From: Acanthosoma haemorrhoidale
Taxonomy: Eukaryota; Arthropoda; Insecta; Hemiptera; Acanthosomatidae
Reading direction: 5' to 3'
Assembly: GCA_930367205.1 (NCBI GenBank)
Contig: OV884013.1
Location: 115,463,475 to 115,527,474, forward strand
Length of the DNA: 64,000 bases
Shown: positions 13,301-25,828 of the stretch, in pieces
Position numbering within the stretch: position 1 is the first letter of the stretch
How the letters are laid out: each line of letters opens with the position of its first letter
Program-made: the position numbers and the translations under genes
Notes under the pieces: generated by a model
What the model saw: only the letters and a program-made list of their open reading frames with translations
Database searches by the model: none
Told to the model about the DNA's origin: nothing

Positions 13301-16300
13301 CACCCTACATTTTTTTCTTTGAATGGAATAGTTAAGTCTGGTAGAACTCTAAGAAATAATGTAGTTTCTTGGCACTTGTTGACAGAAAAACCAACAAAGC
13401 AAGTTAATACGCACACACTTAGGAACTTGTGACAACATAATTTTATTTTATTTCAAGACTCGAAAAACAGTGGAAAAGGGAAGGAAAAGTTATCATTTTT
13501 AAAGTTCTGTCTATTTAATGGTGGATTTGTATGAAAAAAAAAAGTTAAACAAGTAATATGACTAATAGTCATCAACACATTGTGAAGACAATGTTACAGT
13601 ATTTATATTTTTATTTTATTTGAAATTATTATACTTTCTGGTGGGTACTTATTTCGAACATAAACTTAATAAATGTAAACATGATTCAGTGATGGTTTGA
13701 ACACAAACCGAGAACTATCGCCCAAAAGAAATAGCATTTCACAAAATAGATTATTAAAAAAAATTAGTACAGAGTCCCAACTAATCTTTTGGGGATTTCA
13801 ATAAACAAATTTAATTTATATTTTATCACCAGCAAACCGTGTACATTTCTAGTTCTCACATTAGAGTCCAACATATGAGCTAGCCTTCAAATTCAATTCT
13901 AACTTTGTTGATAATTATTAAATTTAATCCTGTATTTACCCCTAAGAACAAAAGCAAATCGTAAATTTTTTTTTTTTTAAATGGCAGACCTTCTAACACC
14001 GAATCTGTCAGTTTTTACTTGACACTCCTTTTTCAATAAATCAATTTCTTATAATCTTGTTAGTAACTGTCACTACAGCAAAGTTTTGCTTTGAAGACAT
14101 TTTGACTGGTTTTGAATAAAATTAACTTTCAAATTCTTAACTTTTAGCTAGTTTGGATATTATTCCAGAAACGATTTTTTATTTGATCATAGGAAACCAT
14201 TTAATCTAAGCTTGGTTATAAACATGTCGCCAAGTATTTTAACATCCACGCCATAGGGAAATAAATTAGCTCCATGGGTTGGACCGGAATGTGCAATGTC
14301 GGCATGAGATTAAGGAAGAAACATCCCTAAAGAAGTTAAGAGGCTTCTGGAGGCTCCAGAGAGAGTCCTGGAGGTCTTCAGTGCACATAAAGGTTCTAAT
14401 AATGCCAATTATGTAATAAAGATAGTTCTGGGGCTCACTGCTCAGCAGAACATCATACCTTGGATGTTGGAGGAACGCGTAGTATCTCGAGCAGACATTT
14501 TCTTTTAATAGTTTAGGCCAAAGGTCCTCCTCCTCTTGAGAATCATCTGTAAGGTTATTATTCGAAGCTTCTCTAAACAAACATACAGAGCCAGCTGGAC
14601 AAATGAAAAAGTGTAAAAAATATTCTATGCAGACAAAACACAATAGATAACACCGATCAGCAACAGAAAAAAAACCGTTTACAGAGCCCTTAACCAAGCT
14701 GTTCATTGCCTCAAGAATAATGTCTCCAACAAAGTACAAAAGTAATTAAAGCTTAGCTTGAGATTGTTCTACTTCTGAAGAGGACAATGAGCCTCTTGTT
14801 AACAATTAAGGACCAGCGAGTGCCTAAGAATGTACTTGAAGGTAGTGAAGAGCAAAGATGAGAGAGACATGATCCAACCGCACCTCAATAACAGATGCGC
14901 TAACATTTAGAATATGCAGGGAATGCTTGGAAACCACCATCTTTCAGGCATTTGAGCGATAATAAAGCATTAGTCCTGAATCGTTTTTATACCATCTTGG
15001 AACATACAGATGAAATGCAATAGCCCCATATTCAAATGAAATCTTCCTTTGGTGTCGGCAAACATTGTTGAGCCATAAAAAGTGGGTTCAGGCTGTTACG
15101 ATTCCCCCCCCCCAAAAACCCCTTTATTGATTTCAAAGTTTAACAATGAACATTTTTTTTTCTATTTACAAGTTTCTCCTCTTACTGCATACGCAGATGC
15201 ATTCGAAGGAGGGTATTCCATATGACAATATTCTATTTGATGTTACAATTACAATCACTGGGTACATGACTAGGTGATGGGGCTCACCTTCGGTTTATTA
15301 CTGTCACGATAAACCCCATCGACCCTTAAACCTTTTTGTTTACAAGGTCCATAGAAAACACAGTATGGGAGGTTAGCGACTTCAGACGTATATTCCGACC
15401 AATGTTGCCTGGTATAGTGTAACCGAGCTAATAAGAGAGAAGCTATGAGAATGACGTTGATCAGAACATCTGCCAACTTTCAGAGATTTCCTATGCTATG
15501 ACAGATAGGCTGTTCTATATAACTGAGCAGAACCAATGATACAATCTCCAGCTCTTTGCACGAAACAGGGAATTAGCTGGACAATGTTCACAAATGAAAA
15601 TCAAAGAGAGTCGTTATTATAATACTCATCTGTTACTAAAGGGTTATCTCAAAAATAATGAAAGTTTGGCGGCCGCAGTTCGAAAATTTCATACAAAATA
15701 TGGTCGGAATAGTGTTTTGACTTCATCAAATGTGAAGAGATTAATTGAAAAAGTTAGGGAGACTTGATCAGTTGGAGACACTAAACACACTGGTCGTCCA
15801 AAAATATGCTGTTAAAATGTCAATATCAAAGCAGTGCGTGAGAGTAGAAATAAATCCATGAACATGGATTGTTGAAAATGGAAAATCCAGGAGCATCAAT
15901 TCGGCGTCGTAAACACAGTTCTTTGGGCCGAAATTGGATGATATTGATGTGGCCAATATGTGGTTTCAACAAGATGGTGTCACATGCCATACAGCCCATG
16001 AAACAATTCAAATACTGCATGAGACATTTCCAGGTCGTGTACTCTCTAGCTTTGGTGATCAGAATTGGGCCCCTAGATCGTGTGATTTAACATCTTGATT
16101 AATAAGGCTTTGATTGTGAAGATTTATAACTAATTTATTATAAATTAATAATTAGTTTGTAATGAAATGGTTTGTTAATTGAATTTTGAAGTACTATTTG
16201 GATAATATATGTAGGATTGAAAAGGGTGTTAACTTGAAAATAATCCGCTTAAGTTTAAATAAATTACATATAATTGTAAATTATCAATATATACTAAATG

Positions 16301-19300
16301 CCATTTCTTTTGGGTAACGTATAACATATATAAAAAAAATATTACCATTTGAAATATAAGATGTTTTCATTCTTCATTATCAGCAGATGACGCACGAACG
16401 ATATTGAAAGAGAGAGCATATAATAAAAATGAATGAAAGACAAAACTACAAATCTAACTACTGTCTACAACTGTGGCGGAGGTGGTACCTAAGTAAGCCT
16501 TTCCTTTTATTATTATTCACACAATATAAAATAAAACTTATTATTCAAAAGTTAAATAAAACAAATGTAATCAATATTAAAAGTGTTTATTCTTACATAT
16601 GGTAAATATATAAACTCTCGGACCAAATTAGTACATGTCACTTTCTTTTGGACATGTTTTTTGTCAATTTCTTTTTTAATTTTTTTCCTTTATATTACTT
16701 GAAACCTCTTATAAATCAACTTCATAAAATTCAATAGTTAATTAAAAAATAAGTTTTATAGAAGAAAAGATAAAATCACAAAAAAAGAAGTTAACAGCTT
16801 ATTTGAACTTTTTAATACATTGAAAGATAAACAATTCGTTGTTTCCAATAAAAATTAAAGAAAAGAAAATATCAAATACTGATGATAGAAAACTCACGAT
16901 AGAGCAATCATGTCAAACAAAGAAGAGCTTTAAAAGAAAGGAGACGATTTACTGGTTCAAAAAGTATTATATAACATTAATTTTGTTTATTTATGAACAT
17001 AAATCCATTCTGTAGCTGCAGTTAAAGGTAAAAAGTGGTCGATAATAATGAGAAGAAAAAAAATGAATAAAATTTTTGATTCAAATGGAAATTTTAAAGA
17101 GATGCGTTAATTTTGTCGGGGAGTTTATAATCACCACCGATTGTTATCAGCCTATGCCCTGGACTTGATACTTATACGTTAGCTCTTTCACCTCACCTAA
17201 CATCAGCTTTAGTGGAAAAAACATTCTACCTATCTAAGTCAATTTTACGTATTTTTTTAGCTTGTTACTTTAATGTTTTCAACAAAAAAAAAAAACTTTT
17301 CAAGGCCTTTTTCCTTAGTAAATAACATTTTAAATAATAATAACAATAAAAAAATGTTTTACAAATATGTGCCCTTTTAGGCATCTTTTTTTTTATTATT
17401 GGCAACACTTGCACTGCCTTATATATATTTATTATAGACGCTTATAACAATTTTACTATATTTTTTTTTTTTTATCTTATTGGCAGATATTTCAATTACT
17501 ATTCCCCTCTTATATTCATAATTTTTTATCCCATTATTAAATTTTATAGAACAATAAAATTTGTGGGACAACATCTTCGGACAGAGACTACCAACGTTGG
17601 CTACTTTTTTATTTAAGTAGATGTTGTTCTCATTTTACACAAATGAGCACAAATTTTTTTTTACTTTTGTTTCTTTAACTTTCCTGCTTTTTTAAACTAG
17701 GTTGTGATCTTTAAAACATAGTAACTATGAGTATTTTTCTTTTTTTTCCCCCGCAGAATGTAGAGCAACATCTGCCTCTAAACTTATTCCCCCTTAGGCT
17801 AGCAGGCGTGAAAACAGCTTATATAAGAATAAACATTTAATATCTTCTTACATTATTTGTCTCCATCAATCTAATTTTAACTCTGTTGATGTGAGGTAAA
17901 AAAAATTATCAATACATGAAACTTCAGTTAACTGTTAACCTATCAGCAGATTATGAAGATTTTAGGCTATTGCAAAAGACCTAAGTCCAGCTTGACACAA
18001 ATATTTTCTGTTGATTATATTATTAGAAAATTACCAATTATATCAAATGTGAAGTTTAAGCAAATTTATTTATATTTTACTTTTATAAAAAAAGTCGCAA
18101 ATAGAAAAAAAAAAAATTGTTTGACTAAAGTTTATACATATAACATACAATATAATTTTCTGGAAAGGCTAAAACCACCTCCAAGGTCAAATATAATTAA
18201 TCCTTACCTTGATTTTCCTCAGAAGTGGGCAGTTCACACTTCACGAGGGCTGAAAAAGATAAATATAATCAATTAAAATTGTTTTAACAAATTATTCGAA
18301 CATCCATAAAATATACTATAATTATTAATACACCATTAATTATTATAATAAATAATACCATTACAAAATATATGCAAATAAACTATAAATGCTAATAACA
18401 AAATTAAATTAACAATAATTATTAGACAAAACAAAAAAAGATCCGTTTCATCTAAATGAGCCAGCCACTCGGAATGAACAGGTCCTTCGTAAAGATTGGT
18501 CTAAATTAGTGTTTATGTATGATATTTATTCTTTATTCGCTCATGAAAATTGATTATCAGATATGATACGTATTTGCATTCAAATTACAGATGCTCATAA
18601 AAAATATTACAACATGTAGATAACTCAGTAAATATTTAATTCTTATTAGAAATGCTTTAATGTTTATTTTATTCAACAACAAAAGGGAGAGTAAACAATT
18701 AATAACTTTGATACTGAAATTCTATACATTGTTCTGATCGGTCTCTTCTAGGCATTTCCTCTCTTTTTCACAAATTTATCACAATTGAATCATCATCATT
18801 AATGCTGATATTCAAATGTAATTACATATTTCCCTTAGAGCCTGAAGAACCATACAAAATCCAGCATTCTATATTATCTGGATTATTGACCAGCTATCAA
18901 TCTACTGTGAAGGCAAAGTCCAGACCGTCCGAAGGTGACAAATACGTTAATTCACAATTGAACAGCAGATAACATTACTGAGTGAGAAATATAATGCACA
19001 AATGACGACATAACAAATTTTAGCTATCCTTAAAAATTATGTAATTTGTATTGTTTCATCAAAATGAAAGATACGTCTAAGTCTAGCAAGTTCAAATTTG
19101 TAAGCAATATTAAGATCGCATAAGATAAATTTAGAATATGTCTAACTAAACGCAAAATTTTATATAAAAAATTAACTCCCAGCATGAAGTACGTTTTTCT
19201 AAAAAAAATAATACTTGTTTGTTTTTATGGCCTAAGAAGCAGGACTACAAGAAATAAAGAAGACTTACATCATATTAAAAAATTAAGCCATGACCAACTC

Positions 19301-21038
19301 GGATCTAAATATTGGCATATTTATAAATATCTGCACTGACCGTCAATGTCGCTGAAGGTCTAAGAAAAGTCCTCACGTTTCGACATATTTCTAGAATTAA
19401 GTCATGCACAAAACAATTAAGCCCTTTGTGACATACACTTTTGCGAAGCCTGGAAGTCTACAGAGGGCAATAAGAAGAAAAGATCAAATATTTGGGAGCC
19501 AAAAACCCAACACAATTTTGTGTTCATTCACAGATCAATAGAAATCCTAAAAAAATTAATTTGGAAGATTTAGTTGGTGTAATAATGAACTAATGTCTCA
19601 GGTGGTTGGGCGAGGTTGAAGAATGTCGGAAGAGATATTATTCATGTGTTTATCTTTAGCATAGGGGAGACGAAAGAACTGTCATTAAAGATGGTTGGAA
19701 TACGAGGAGGAAAACCTCAGAAGAATAGAGATTGGAAGATGGAGACTACGAGGTGGCAGGCTAAGGTTTTAAGTAGGGAAATGGTACACTAACGTTTCTG
19801 ACAAATACATTTGCCTGTAATCCGAACCCAAGCAGGTTAGTCAACATTCTTCTCGAGCTGAACATGCACACGTGGCCATGTTACATTGAAGTTTAGTCAA
19901 CACAAACATTTGATAGAGTTACACATAAAGCGTTCACCGAAATAAACGATTTAATTCATGGTTGTGTAGACTGTAAACAGTGATTATAATCTCATAGTCG
20001 GTTTAACCATTATAACAACCAAGAACTAAAAATCTAATAATGCATTATAACATGGTCAAGTATCTAGGTGATACTATGATGATAATAATAATCAAACTTA
20101 CATTTTAGTAGTTCTGGAGTAAGCACCTTCGCTTTCTTTGAAGGACTGCTCTCATTATATTCACCATCACTTGTTTCGCGGGCCACTTCACTTACACCAC
20201 TCTCCACAACACTATCGATATCACTATTTTTGCTATTATTATTGTTAACTGATGAATGGCGACGCTTCACTTTAGGAGCACTGCCTCCAGACTTCTCAGT
20301 CGATTTTGATTTGTCACTTAGTCCACGAATTTGAAGAACATTTGCAGCTTTTAAGAAGCCTTCTAACTCGTTAAAAGACACTTTTACCTCTCCCCGGTAA
20401 CAAAAGTCTACAATAGACTTGAGTTCAGAAAACTTAATGTCAAGAAACACTATAGGAAAGTTATCACAATGATCACTCAACAGCTCCTGTAACATACAAA
20501 CAAAATAATCAGATTCTAAATTACTTACACTTTCATAAAAGTAAAATGTCAAAATAAATTTTTAAATCCAAATGTAAAATAGAATATAAAAATTCATCAA
20601 AATAAGATATAAAAGCAATCATAATAAATGGATACGAAATAGTCAAGAAACTTAATCATTGCAAAATTCTATTCCATCTTAAATGGTTAATATAATTTTC
20701 AACATATAGGTTATGTGGCAGTAAACAACATTTTAAACCAAACCTAAACACCATAAGAAGTCTTGAACTAAATATAAACTTAAACCATTTAATATGTACA
20801 CTACTATCATTAATTTGAATGTTATTTAAAGTTTGAAAAATAGAACAGGGATTACCTCAAAATATGGACTACAAGCCATCAAAACAATCCTATGAGCCTT
20901 AATATATTTATCTTCAGCAGCAAGTGTGCAATCAACTAATAAACTTCTCCTAAACAGAGTACTAAAATATGATACAAAAGCACTATGATGTTTCTCCCAT
21001 TTCAAAAAATAATCATCTTCTTCGATGTTTGATGACAT
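7334..21038 (-). CDS. BTB/POZ zinc-finger transcription factor (lola/tramtrack group), four coding exons
   Basis: Exons (minus strand): 21038-20856, 20486-20102, 18249-18208 and 8049-7334; 1,326 nt, 441 aa. Splice phases 0, 1 and 1 match at all junctions, and sites are canonical (e.g. donor GTAAGT at 20101, acceptors ending CAG or TAG). Residues about 8-120 form a BTB domain of the insect ttk/lola type: LKWEKHHSAF, LVDCTLAAEDKYIKAHRIVL, CSPYFEELLSDHC, then a YRGEV.VS motif and GFLKAANVLQIRGLSD. A Ser-rich acidic linker follows. Residues about 248-425 hold five fingers of C-X2-C-X12-H-X3-C type (C2HC, not C2H2). The fifth has only one residue between its first two cysteines. Such proteins dimerise through the BTB and bind DNA in the nucleus. 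The last intron is about 10 kb. Close to lola by BTB sequence, but orthology is inferred. Confidence 0.9.
8085..11100. other. Intronic AT-rich DNA with faint repeat traces
   Basis: This is part of the large last intron of the BTB zinc-finger gene. Near 10270 a segment reads CAGTGATTCTCAAACTGAGG, which resembles the terminal repeat of hAT-type MITEs, but no partner end was found nearby. Near 10060-10090 a run of A next to CTTTTATTGGG could be the antisense end of a retroelement. No exon with fingers is visible. Confidence 0.5.
11580..12260 (+). mobile_element. LINE remnant (endonuclease-RT type, C-terminal part)
   Basis: Plus-strand translation, with frame breaks, gives the hallmark C-terminal sequence of endonuclease/reverse transcriptase LINEs: FKYLGALVTRNNSIGRELKSK near 11790-11845, then YETET.VLPTEYEQLLEVWERK near 11870-11935, a TQRRIRNNDLKADIK stretch and YSWLGHEERRHKNE near 12020-12065. 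Stops and frameshifts show it is inactive. It lies in the last intron of the BTB gene. Confidence 0.7.
12590..12790 (+). mobile_element. Second copy of the LINE tail fragment
   Basis: About 130 bp repeats the segment at 12010-12120 in direct orientation, sharing the WLGHEER region and the downstream AACAGCTCAATGRCGAGAAG. It carries a roughly 35-bp stretch (GGATCCTTTCTTTGTGATGA and onward) that the first copy lacks. The first copy may therefore carry a deletion. It ends near a C homopolymer at 12781-12793. Confidence 0.65.
14266..14739 (-). other. Unidentified 157-codon open frame, coding-like
   Basis: An uninterrupted minus-strand frame. Its N-terminal third is hydrophobic and low quality. 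The part after a possible acceptor (TTCATTTGTCCAG near 14600) reads like protein: an acidic NLTDDSQEEEDLWPKLLKEN stretch, then CSRYYAFLQHPRYD, a hydrophobic NYLYYIIGIIRTFMC and a Cys/Phe-rich tail. Nothing in it matches a family I recognise. It lies in the BTB gene's last intron among transposon debris, so a piece of an unrecognised transposon is the likeliest explanation. A spliced exon on the minus strand is possible. Function unknown. Confidence 0.3.
15090..15480 (-). repeat. Interspersed repeat, copy 1 (LINE 3'-end-like)
   Basis: The last 200 bp (15090-15290) matches 36832-37005 in reverse orientation, including TGCATACGCAGATGC, CTTCGAAGGAG and GGTGAGCCCCATCACCTAG. On the minus strand the copy ends with an AATAAAGGGG-type signal followed by homopolymer, as expected of a 3' UTR. 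The family identity is not known. Confidence 0.6.
15640..16110 (+). mobile_element. Internally deleted mariner-like transposase remnant, copy 1
   Basis: The first part translates to the N-terminal helix-turn-helix of a Tc1/mariner-superfamily transposase: NNESLAAAVRKFHTKYGRNS, VKRLIEKVRET and DTKHTGRPK. A jump near 15890 leads straight into the C-terminal catalytic part: PKLDDIDVANMWFQQDG, CHTAHETIQILHETFPGRVL and PRSCDLT. The central third, with the first catalytic Asp, is missing, and an in-frame stop interrupts the N-terminal part. It is the same family as the element at 49598-50416, which lost a different segment. Confidence 0.85.
16110..18200. other. Intronic AT-rich DNA, no gene seen
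   Basis: Right part of the BTB gene's last intron, ending at the 42-bp third exon (18208-18249). Many homopolymer runs; no recognisable element. Confidence 0.6.
19430..19800 (+). mobile_element. Probable LINE tail remnant
   Basis: In broken frames a segment near 19600-19640 reads RWLGEVEEC, like the WLGHVERM motif near the C terminus of endonuclease-RT LINEs. It is followed by a basic Arg/Gly/Trp-rich tail near 19680-19760 of the kind seen after that motif. There are multiple stops. It lies in intron 2 of the BTB gene. Weak but consistent with the other LINE pieces here. Confidence 0.35.
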
Positions 21039-21361
21039 CTTATAGGTTTTATAATTCAATAACAACTTAAAATAACACACACGAAAACAATACCGAAAAT
21101 GACAATCAAAACTTATAAACTAACACAATTCTAATAACCCAACCGAGCGACTTTTCGATATAACCCAACAACACAAGATCAAGATTGAGGCTTCAAGATC
21201 ACGATAACCGTTACTTCAATATATTGGTATGTCAACTTCAGCTCAATTGAAAAAAAAATAATTGATGCGCATCGCAAGTAAATAAAAATAGGTAGTATTA
21301 TTTACGTTTACAAATAATTACATAAAACTATATGAACTCTGCTTAAAAATAGTGAGCGTGA

Positions 21362-21480
21362 AAAGGTGATGTGAAAGGCGCCAAAGATGCACGATTGGCC
21401 GCTTTCACATGAACATGCATTGAGTTGGCAATTGGTTGCATGTTGGTTGGCCGCTCTCTAATGTGCTTTACCACATGTGC
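21362..21480. repeat. Short inverted repeat upstream of the BTB gene
   Basis: TGTGAAAGGCGCCAA near 21371 pairs with TTGGCCGCTTTCACA near 21395-21410. A second TTGGCCGCTCTC follows near 21447. Together with a repeated GCATG this suggests a small MITE or a palindromic regulatory site about 330-440 bp upstream of the start codon at 21038. Confidence 0.4.
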
Positions 21481-23010
21481 ACAGACAGATTGAACAGGGA
21501 GTTTATTATTAGTCCTGATTATTAGAGATAAGTATTGGGATATCGGCTTGGATTCCTGAAGGAAAATATTCTATTTTAATCATTTATTTATTATTGGACA
21601 ACATGTTGACTAACTACCTATGTCTGCGTCATAACATAAATATCTAATTCCATGGCTATGGTACGGACCCAAAACGGTTAGGACTAGTCTTGCTACCGTG
21701 GAATTTTTATATAATATACTATTTTTTATATAATTAGGGAAACTCCTTAGTGGTCCAATCAAAATATTGTACAATGCAATTTCGCTTGTACTAAAAATGT
21801 ATTTATTATGTTTTAGAATTGTTCAGTGCCATTTAGTGAAGGTAATAGCAAAAGTTCTGAAGTGAACTAGATTCAGGAACTCAAAAAAACTGGGAAAATG
21901 TATCTTTTTTTTTTTTCAAAAAAATCTTGAAAACGGCTAACCCTAGCAAAAAACGTTTTATATTTAAAATAAAAGAGCATTAAATACTGTACGAATGGTC
22001 CTCTTTACTTTTTTTTTTTCATTTAATATTTTTCGATATAGACTCGCATGAAAAATGGCATATCTTAGAAAATTTGTTCTATTAAACTTTTTTCCCATAG
22101 AAACGGGCATATATTTTGTGAAACGTGCCTCTCGTGATAGAAATGCTTAGTACCAATTTTTAATAGCATTCAATTTTCTAAAAGAAACGTGTAGGTACCT
22201 TGCAATTCGTATTTGTAGAGTTATAGAAATAAAAGTTCAAGCCCGTATGCCAACCCTCTTAAACAAATATCGGGCAAATTAGCAAGTAATAATACAAACA
22301 ACATATTTAACTTCTCAGATAATCTATTTAGGACAAAACGTAAATGAATTGTATCTTTGAGGATGCTCCACACAGTCGAAGGTAATAATTGTAGCCAGCT
22401 TCAGCAACAGCCTCATGTTTGGAACTTAAGCTGCTGAACACAATATCAACATCGAGCAGCTCTTATCAATGAAACATGTTTCTTTTCCTTTTCTGAAGAG
22501 AGCTGTCCAGAGGATACATTTATATATCGTTGGTTTGTGACGTAGTAATACATTGGATGACGTTAACAAGTGCGAAAACCGGTAAGAGTTTAGGCACACT
22601 TTTTCTATTTTCTCCCTAAGATATGTAGAGAAATGGGGATACCTACCCATTGGAATGCCCAGATAGTAAGTACATTGAGAAAGCAAGTAAGTTCTTTTGC
22701 CCTCCTATTGGGGAGGATTTTAGCAAAGCCTTTTTCCCCTTTGGTGTGAGAAGATTACGCAGTCAGACTTTCCGGCGTTCACGCCGATGTTTACCTATAC
22801 CCCGTTTGTCGCTAGTTAAATAATCTTTGTAGAAGAGAGTCTTTTAAAAGAAATGAAAGAAAAGCTTTATTATGAAGTACAATCAAAACACTGGTATATA
22901 CAAATATTAAGAGTTACATTACTACATACTGGGTGGAATGTCTAGGCACAAGTGGGGTCTGGGGCTAAAGCTGAGACATATATGTTTAAGAAAAGAATAC
23001 GATTCTGGGA
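21480..23010. other. Intergenic stretch, no gene seen
   Basis: AT-rich with homopolymer T runs (21900-22010). No coding frame reads like a known protein. Confidence 0.5.
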
Positions 23011-23018
23011 AGTAGGGA

Positions 23019-23102
23019 GGTCTTGAAGGAATTAAGCCCGTTTGAGGCTCAGCCTCAGGTAGGAAAAAAAAAAAAAAAAAAAAAAAAAGGTCTTGAAGGA
23101 AT
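23019..23102 (+). mobile_element. Very short poly(A) retro-insert with 14-bp target-site duplication
   Basis: GGTCTTGAAGGAAT occurs at 23019-23032 and again, perfectly, at 23089-23102. Between the copies lie about 30 bp (starting TAAGCCCG, containing GAGGCTCAGCCTCAGG) and about 25 A residues. Target-site duplication plus a 3' poly(A) tail is the hallmark of LINE-machinery retroposition. The source transcript is not identifiable from so little sequence. The pure tail and perfect duplication imply a recent event. Confidence 0.85.
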
Positions 23103-23109
23103 GAGGTTG

Positions 23110-25800
23110 CTTACTTAAAAATAACAGGAACCATCAGTGACTTCCATGAAGTCACGAGGCAGGTATACACTAGAAGGGGCTTGTTTCTAATTTTAGCATT
23201 ATATATAATATTAGCATTATAATATTCTTAGCACTATATAACTGTCGATGAATCCCAGTTAGAGACAGACGGACACACAAGAAATAGATCGACTCAGAGA
23301 GCAGTCCCTGGTAGGGTTGTGACAGTCACAGGCGTAGCAGTGACGAGTCACCTGATCTCGGTTAGTAGCAGTTGGGACCTACTCCACTCTCTTGAACGTT
23401 ACCGTTACTGTCACAGTTACAAGCCCGTAAGTAATTCCTGCTGTCGGCCATCTTGCCTCGTTAAAAATTCAACACGATATTGACACATAAATATATTTTA
23501 CATATTAATTAATTAATACCAATAATAATACACACATATTAATACCAAAAATAACTAACAAATATTAATTAATTCATATCAATATTACACATACTTATTT
23601 AAACCAAGTTTTAAATTAATTAAAATAGACATCCCTTTATAGTTTTTTTTTTTGTTTGTTTTAATGAATCGGCAAACGGAGAAAACTAAGAAAAAATTTC
23701 AACCAAAAACTAAAAGGTGTTTAAAATAATTTTATGATGCTTACTTTTTTTTTTTTTTTTTTTTAAACATTTTAGTGCCCTCAAATTTTGTTTTAAGTCT
23801 GTATCATAGAACTACTGTCTTATCTATGTTTATCTTAAGTGAAAATTTCATTAAATTAATTTAAGCTGAAGATTGATAACTTAAGGGATGTTTTCCCCCT
23901 CAGAAATCGTATTAGATTCGATTCTGTCTTTTGAGCCGATTTAGGAAACATAACATCTCTTAAGTTATCAATCTCAAAATACATCAAAAGAATCTTGAAC
24001 AGATTCTATCTTATCGTCCTTTTGGAAAAAAAAATATCACTTAGATTATCAATGTCAAAATCCTTCTAAATTGGATTCTATTTTTCAAGCCTTTCTTAAA
24101 AAAAAAATCTCTTATCAATCTGGGAAAGTTCAGATGGTGTAAATAGAAAAGGATCTGTCAAAAACTATTAAAAAACTATCCCCTATTATTTTTTAATTTC
24201 AGTTCAATTTTGACCCGAAAATTTCTTATAAATTTATTTATTTTTTTAAATCTAATTTTGTGAATACATTTAAAAAAATAAATATAATTCACTGGGTGAG
24301 ATCTGGCATCTAGAGAGAGAGAGAGAGAGAGAGAGAGAAACTTTCACAAGCACCCAATACATTTCAAATCATAAAATAAAATCTAATGATAAAAATATTG
24401 TACTTCACATTCAAAGAAAGTGAGCAAATATAGGAAAAGAGACCAAATTGACATAGTGGAAGAACATATACATTTTACTAAGTGGAAGAAAATATTTAAA
24501 ATATAAAATCTCAACTGGTAAAGAAACATTTTACAAAATGGCTAGCTACCATTTCATTCTCTTTTTCTTCTTCAAACCAATGACAGTCTTGTTAACATAT
24601 CTAGCTAGGTCTATCAAATCTCTTGCATTTCAAATGTTCAATTGAGATATCACTCAATGTAATTTGTTTGCTTAAGCAGTACTCTTCTGACTTCTGTGAA
24701 ATAATCAAATACAATTAAGAAAACATTTACTAAGATGTATTAATATGATTTAATTATAAATTGACTTCATTGATGATCATTGGAATAGAATCAGGGGCCA
24801 GACCATTGATGATCTCTTTCGTTTTGTCCTAGAATAAATATTAATTTTTAGGATAAATAAAAGTCATTATTAATATTACAATAAACTGAGTTTTAACTCT
24901 TTTGTATGTATGTTTATATTAAAAGCAGATCTCTTTTGACTAAAGAAATCTCTTATTTTATACAGTTCAGTCTATAGCCGGCCTTTCTATATTTACTTGA
25001 AGCAGTCGTTGGCAGCAATTATTTTTTTAATAATTTAATATTCATGGTTTTCTCTTTTGTACCTGATTTTCCAGCCTCTGGTTACTACATTTGTTACTAT
25101 TTCTGTTCCAAGACCTGATGTTCCATCAATATCTTTTTCTTTATTTGCGTACATTTCATAATGTGTACACAGTAAGAATGGTTTAGATAGTTATTAATTG
25201 CTCTTGTTAAAAAAATATGATGACTAGCAATTTTTCAATTATTAAAAATGCACAGTTACAACATGAAATAGTGGTTTTATAAGTTTATGTTTCATGTTGT
25301 CATTTACCTAGCTTTTTCCATATTTTAAAAATAATATCAAAGCTCAAGGTGTCAATTTCTCTTTAATCCTAGCAAAAACTTCATCCTGTGGTGGAGGTTC
25401 ATGACAATTCATAAACTTGCATGCAGCAGTGTTTTTTTCTGAATAAATTCTGTCTATCATTATTACATCTTTTAAAAAAATGTAAAAGTGTACTATTTTT
25501 TGCCACCACTTGTTTTATCTTTTGGTTCAAAGTCTAAAGGTGGTTTGTAGTTGTAATGTTGTATGTTACATGTGTGTATTAGTTTTTAGTATGTATTCTA
25601 TGTATTATATAAAATTGTAATATAACATCCATTTTTTCTTGGGTAATAGTGTTTTTAATGTATGGAATAAACACATTACTAATTTCATCCCTGGCAAATA
25701 TTCGCTAATAGCTTGTCTTTCAACCATATCTCTGTCCGTTATTAGGGACTGAATCTTGATTCACTTTACCTTGACCAGTTCTATTTATTGCCAGAAGAAT
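23110..25800. other. Intergenic AT-rich stretch, mostly unassigned
   Basis: No complete gene. The segment 24800-25800, next to the MULE-like frame on the minus strand, may be the decayed remainder of that element, but its translations are too broken to assign. Long T runs lie at 23640-23765. Confidence 0.4.
24314..24340. repeat. GA dinucleotide microsatellite
   Basis: Uninterrupted AG/GA run of about 13 units. Confidence 0.95.
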
Positions 25801-25828
25801 ATAAAGCAGAATATTTATATTATCCAAT

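Noticed and set aside
17953..18276. 107-codon plus-strand frame
   Set aside because: It is AT-rich with Lys/Ile/Asn-biased composition and covers the 42-bp minus-strand exon 3 of the BTB gene. No signature.
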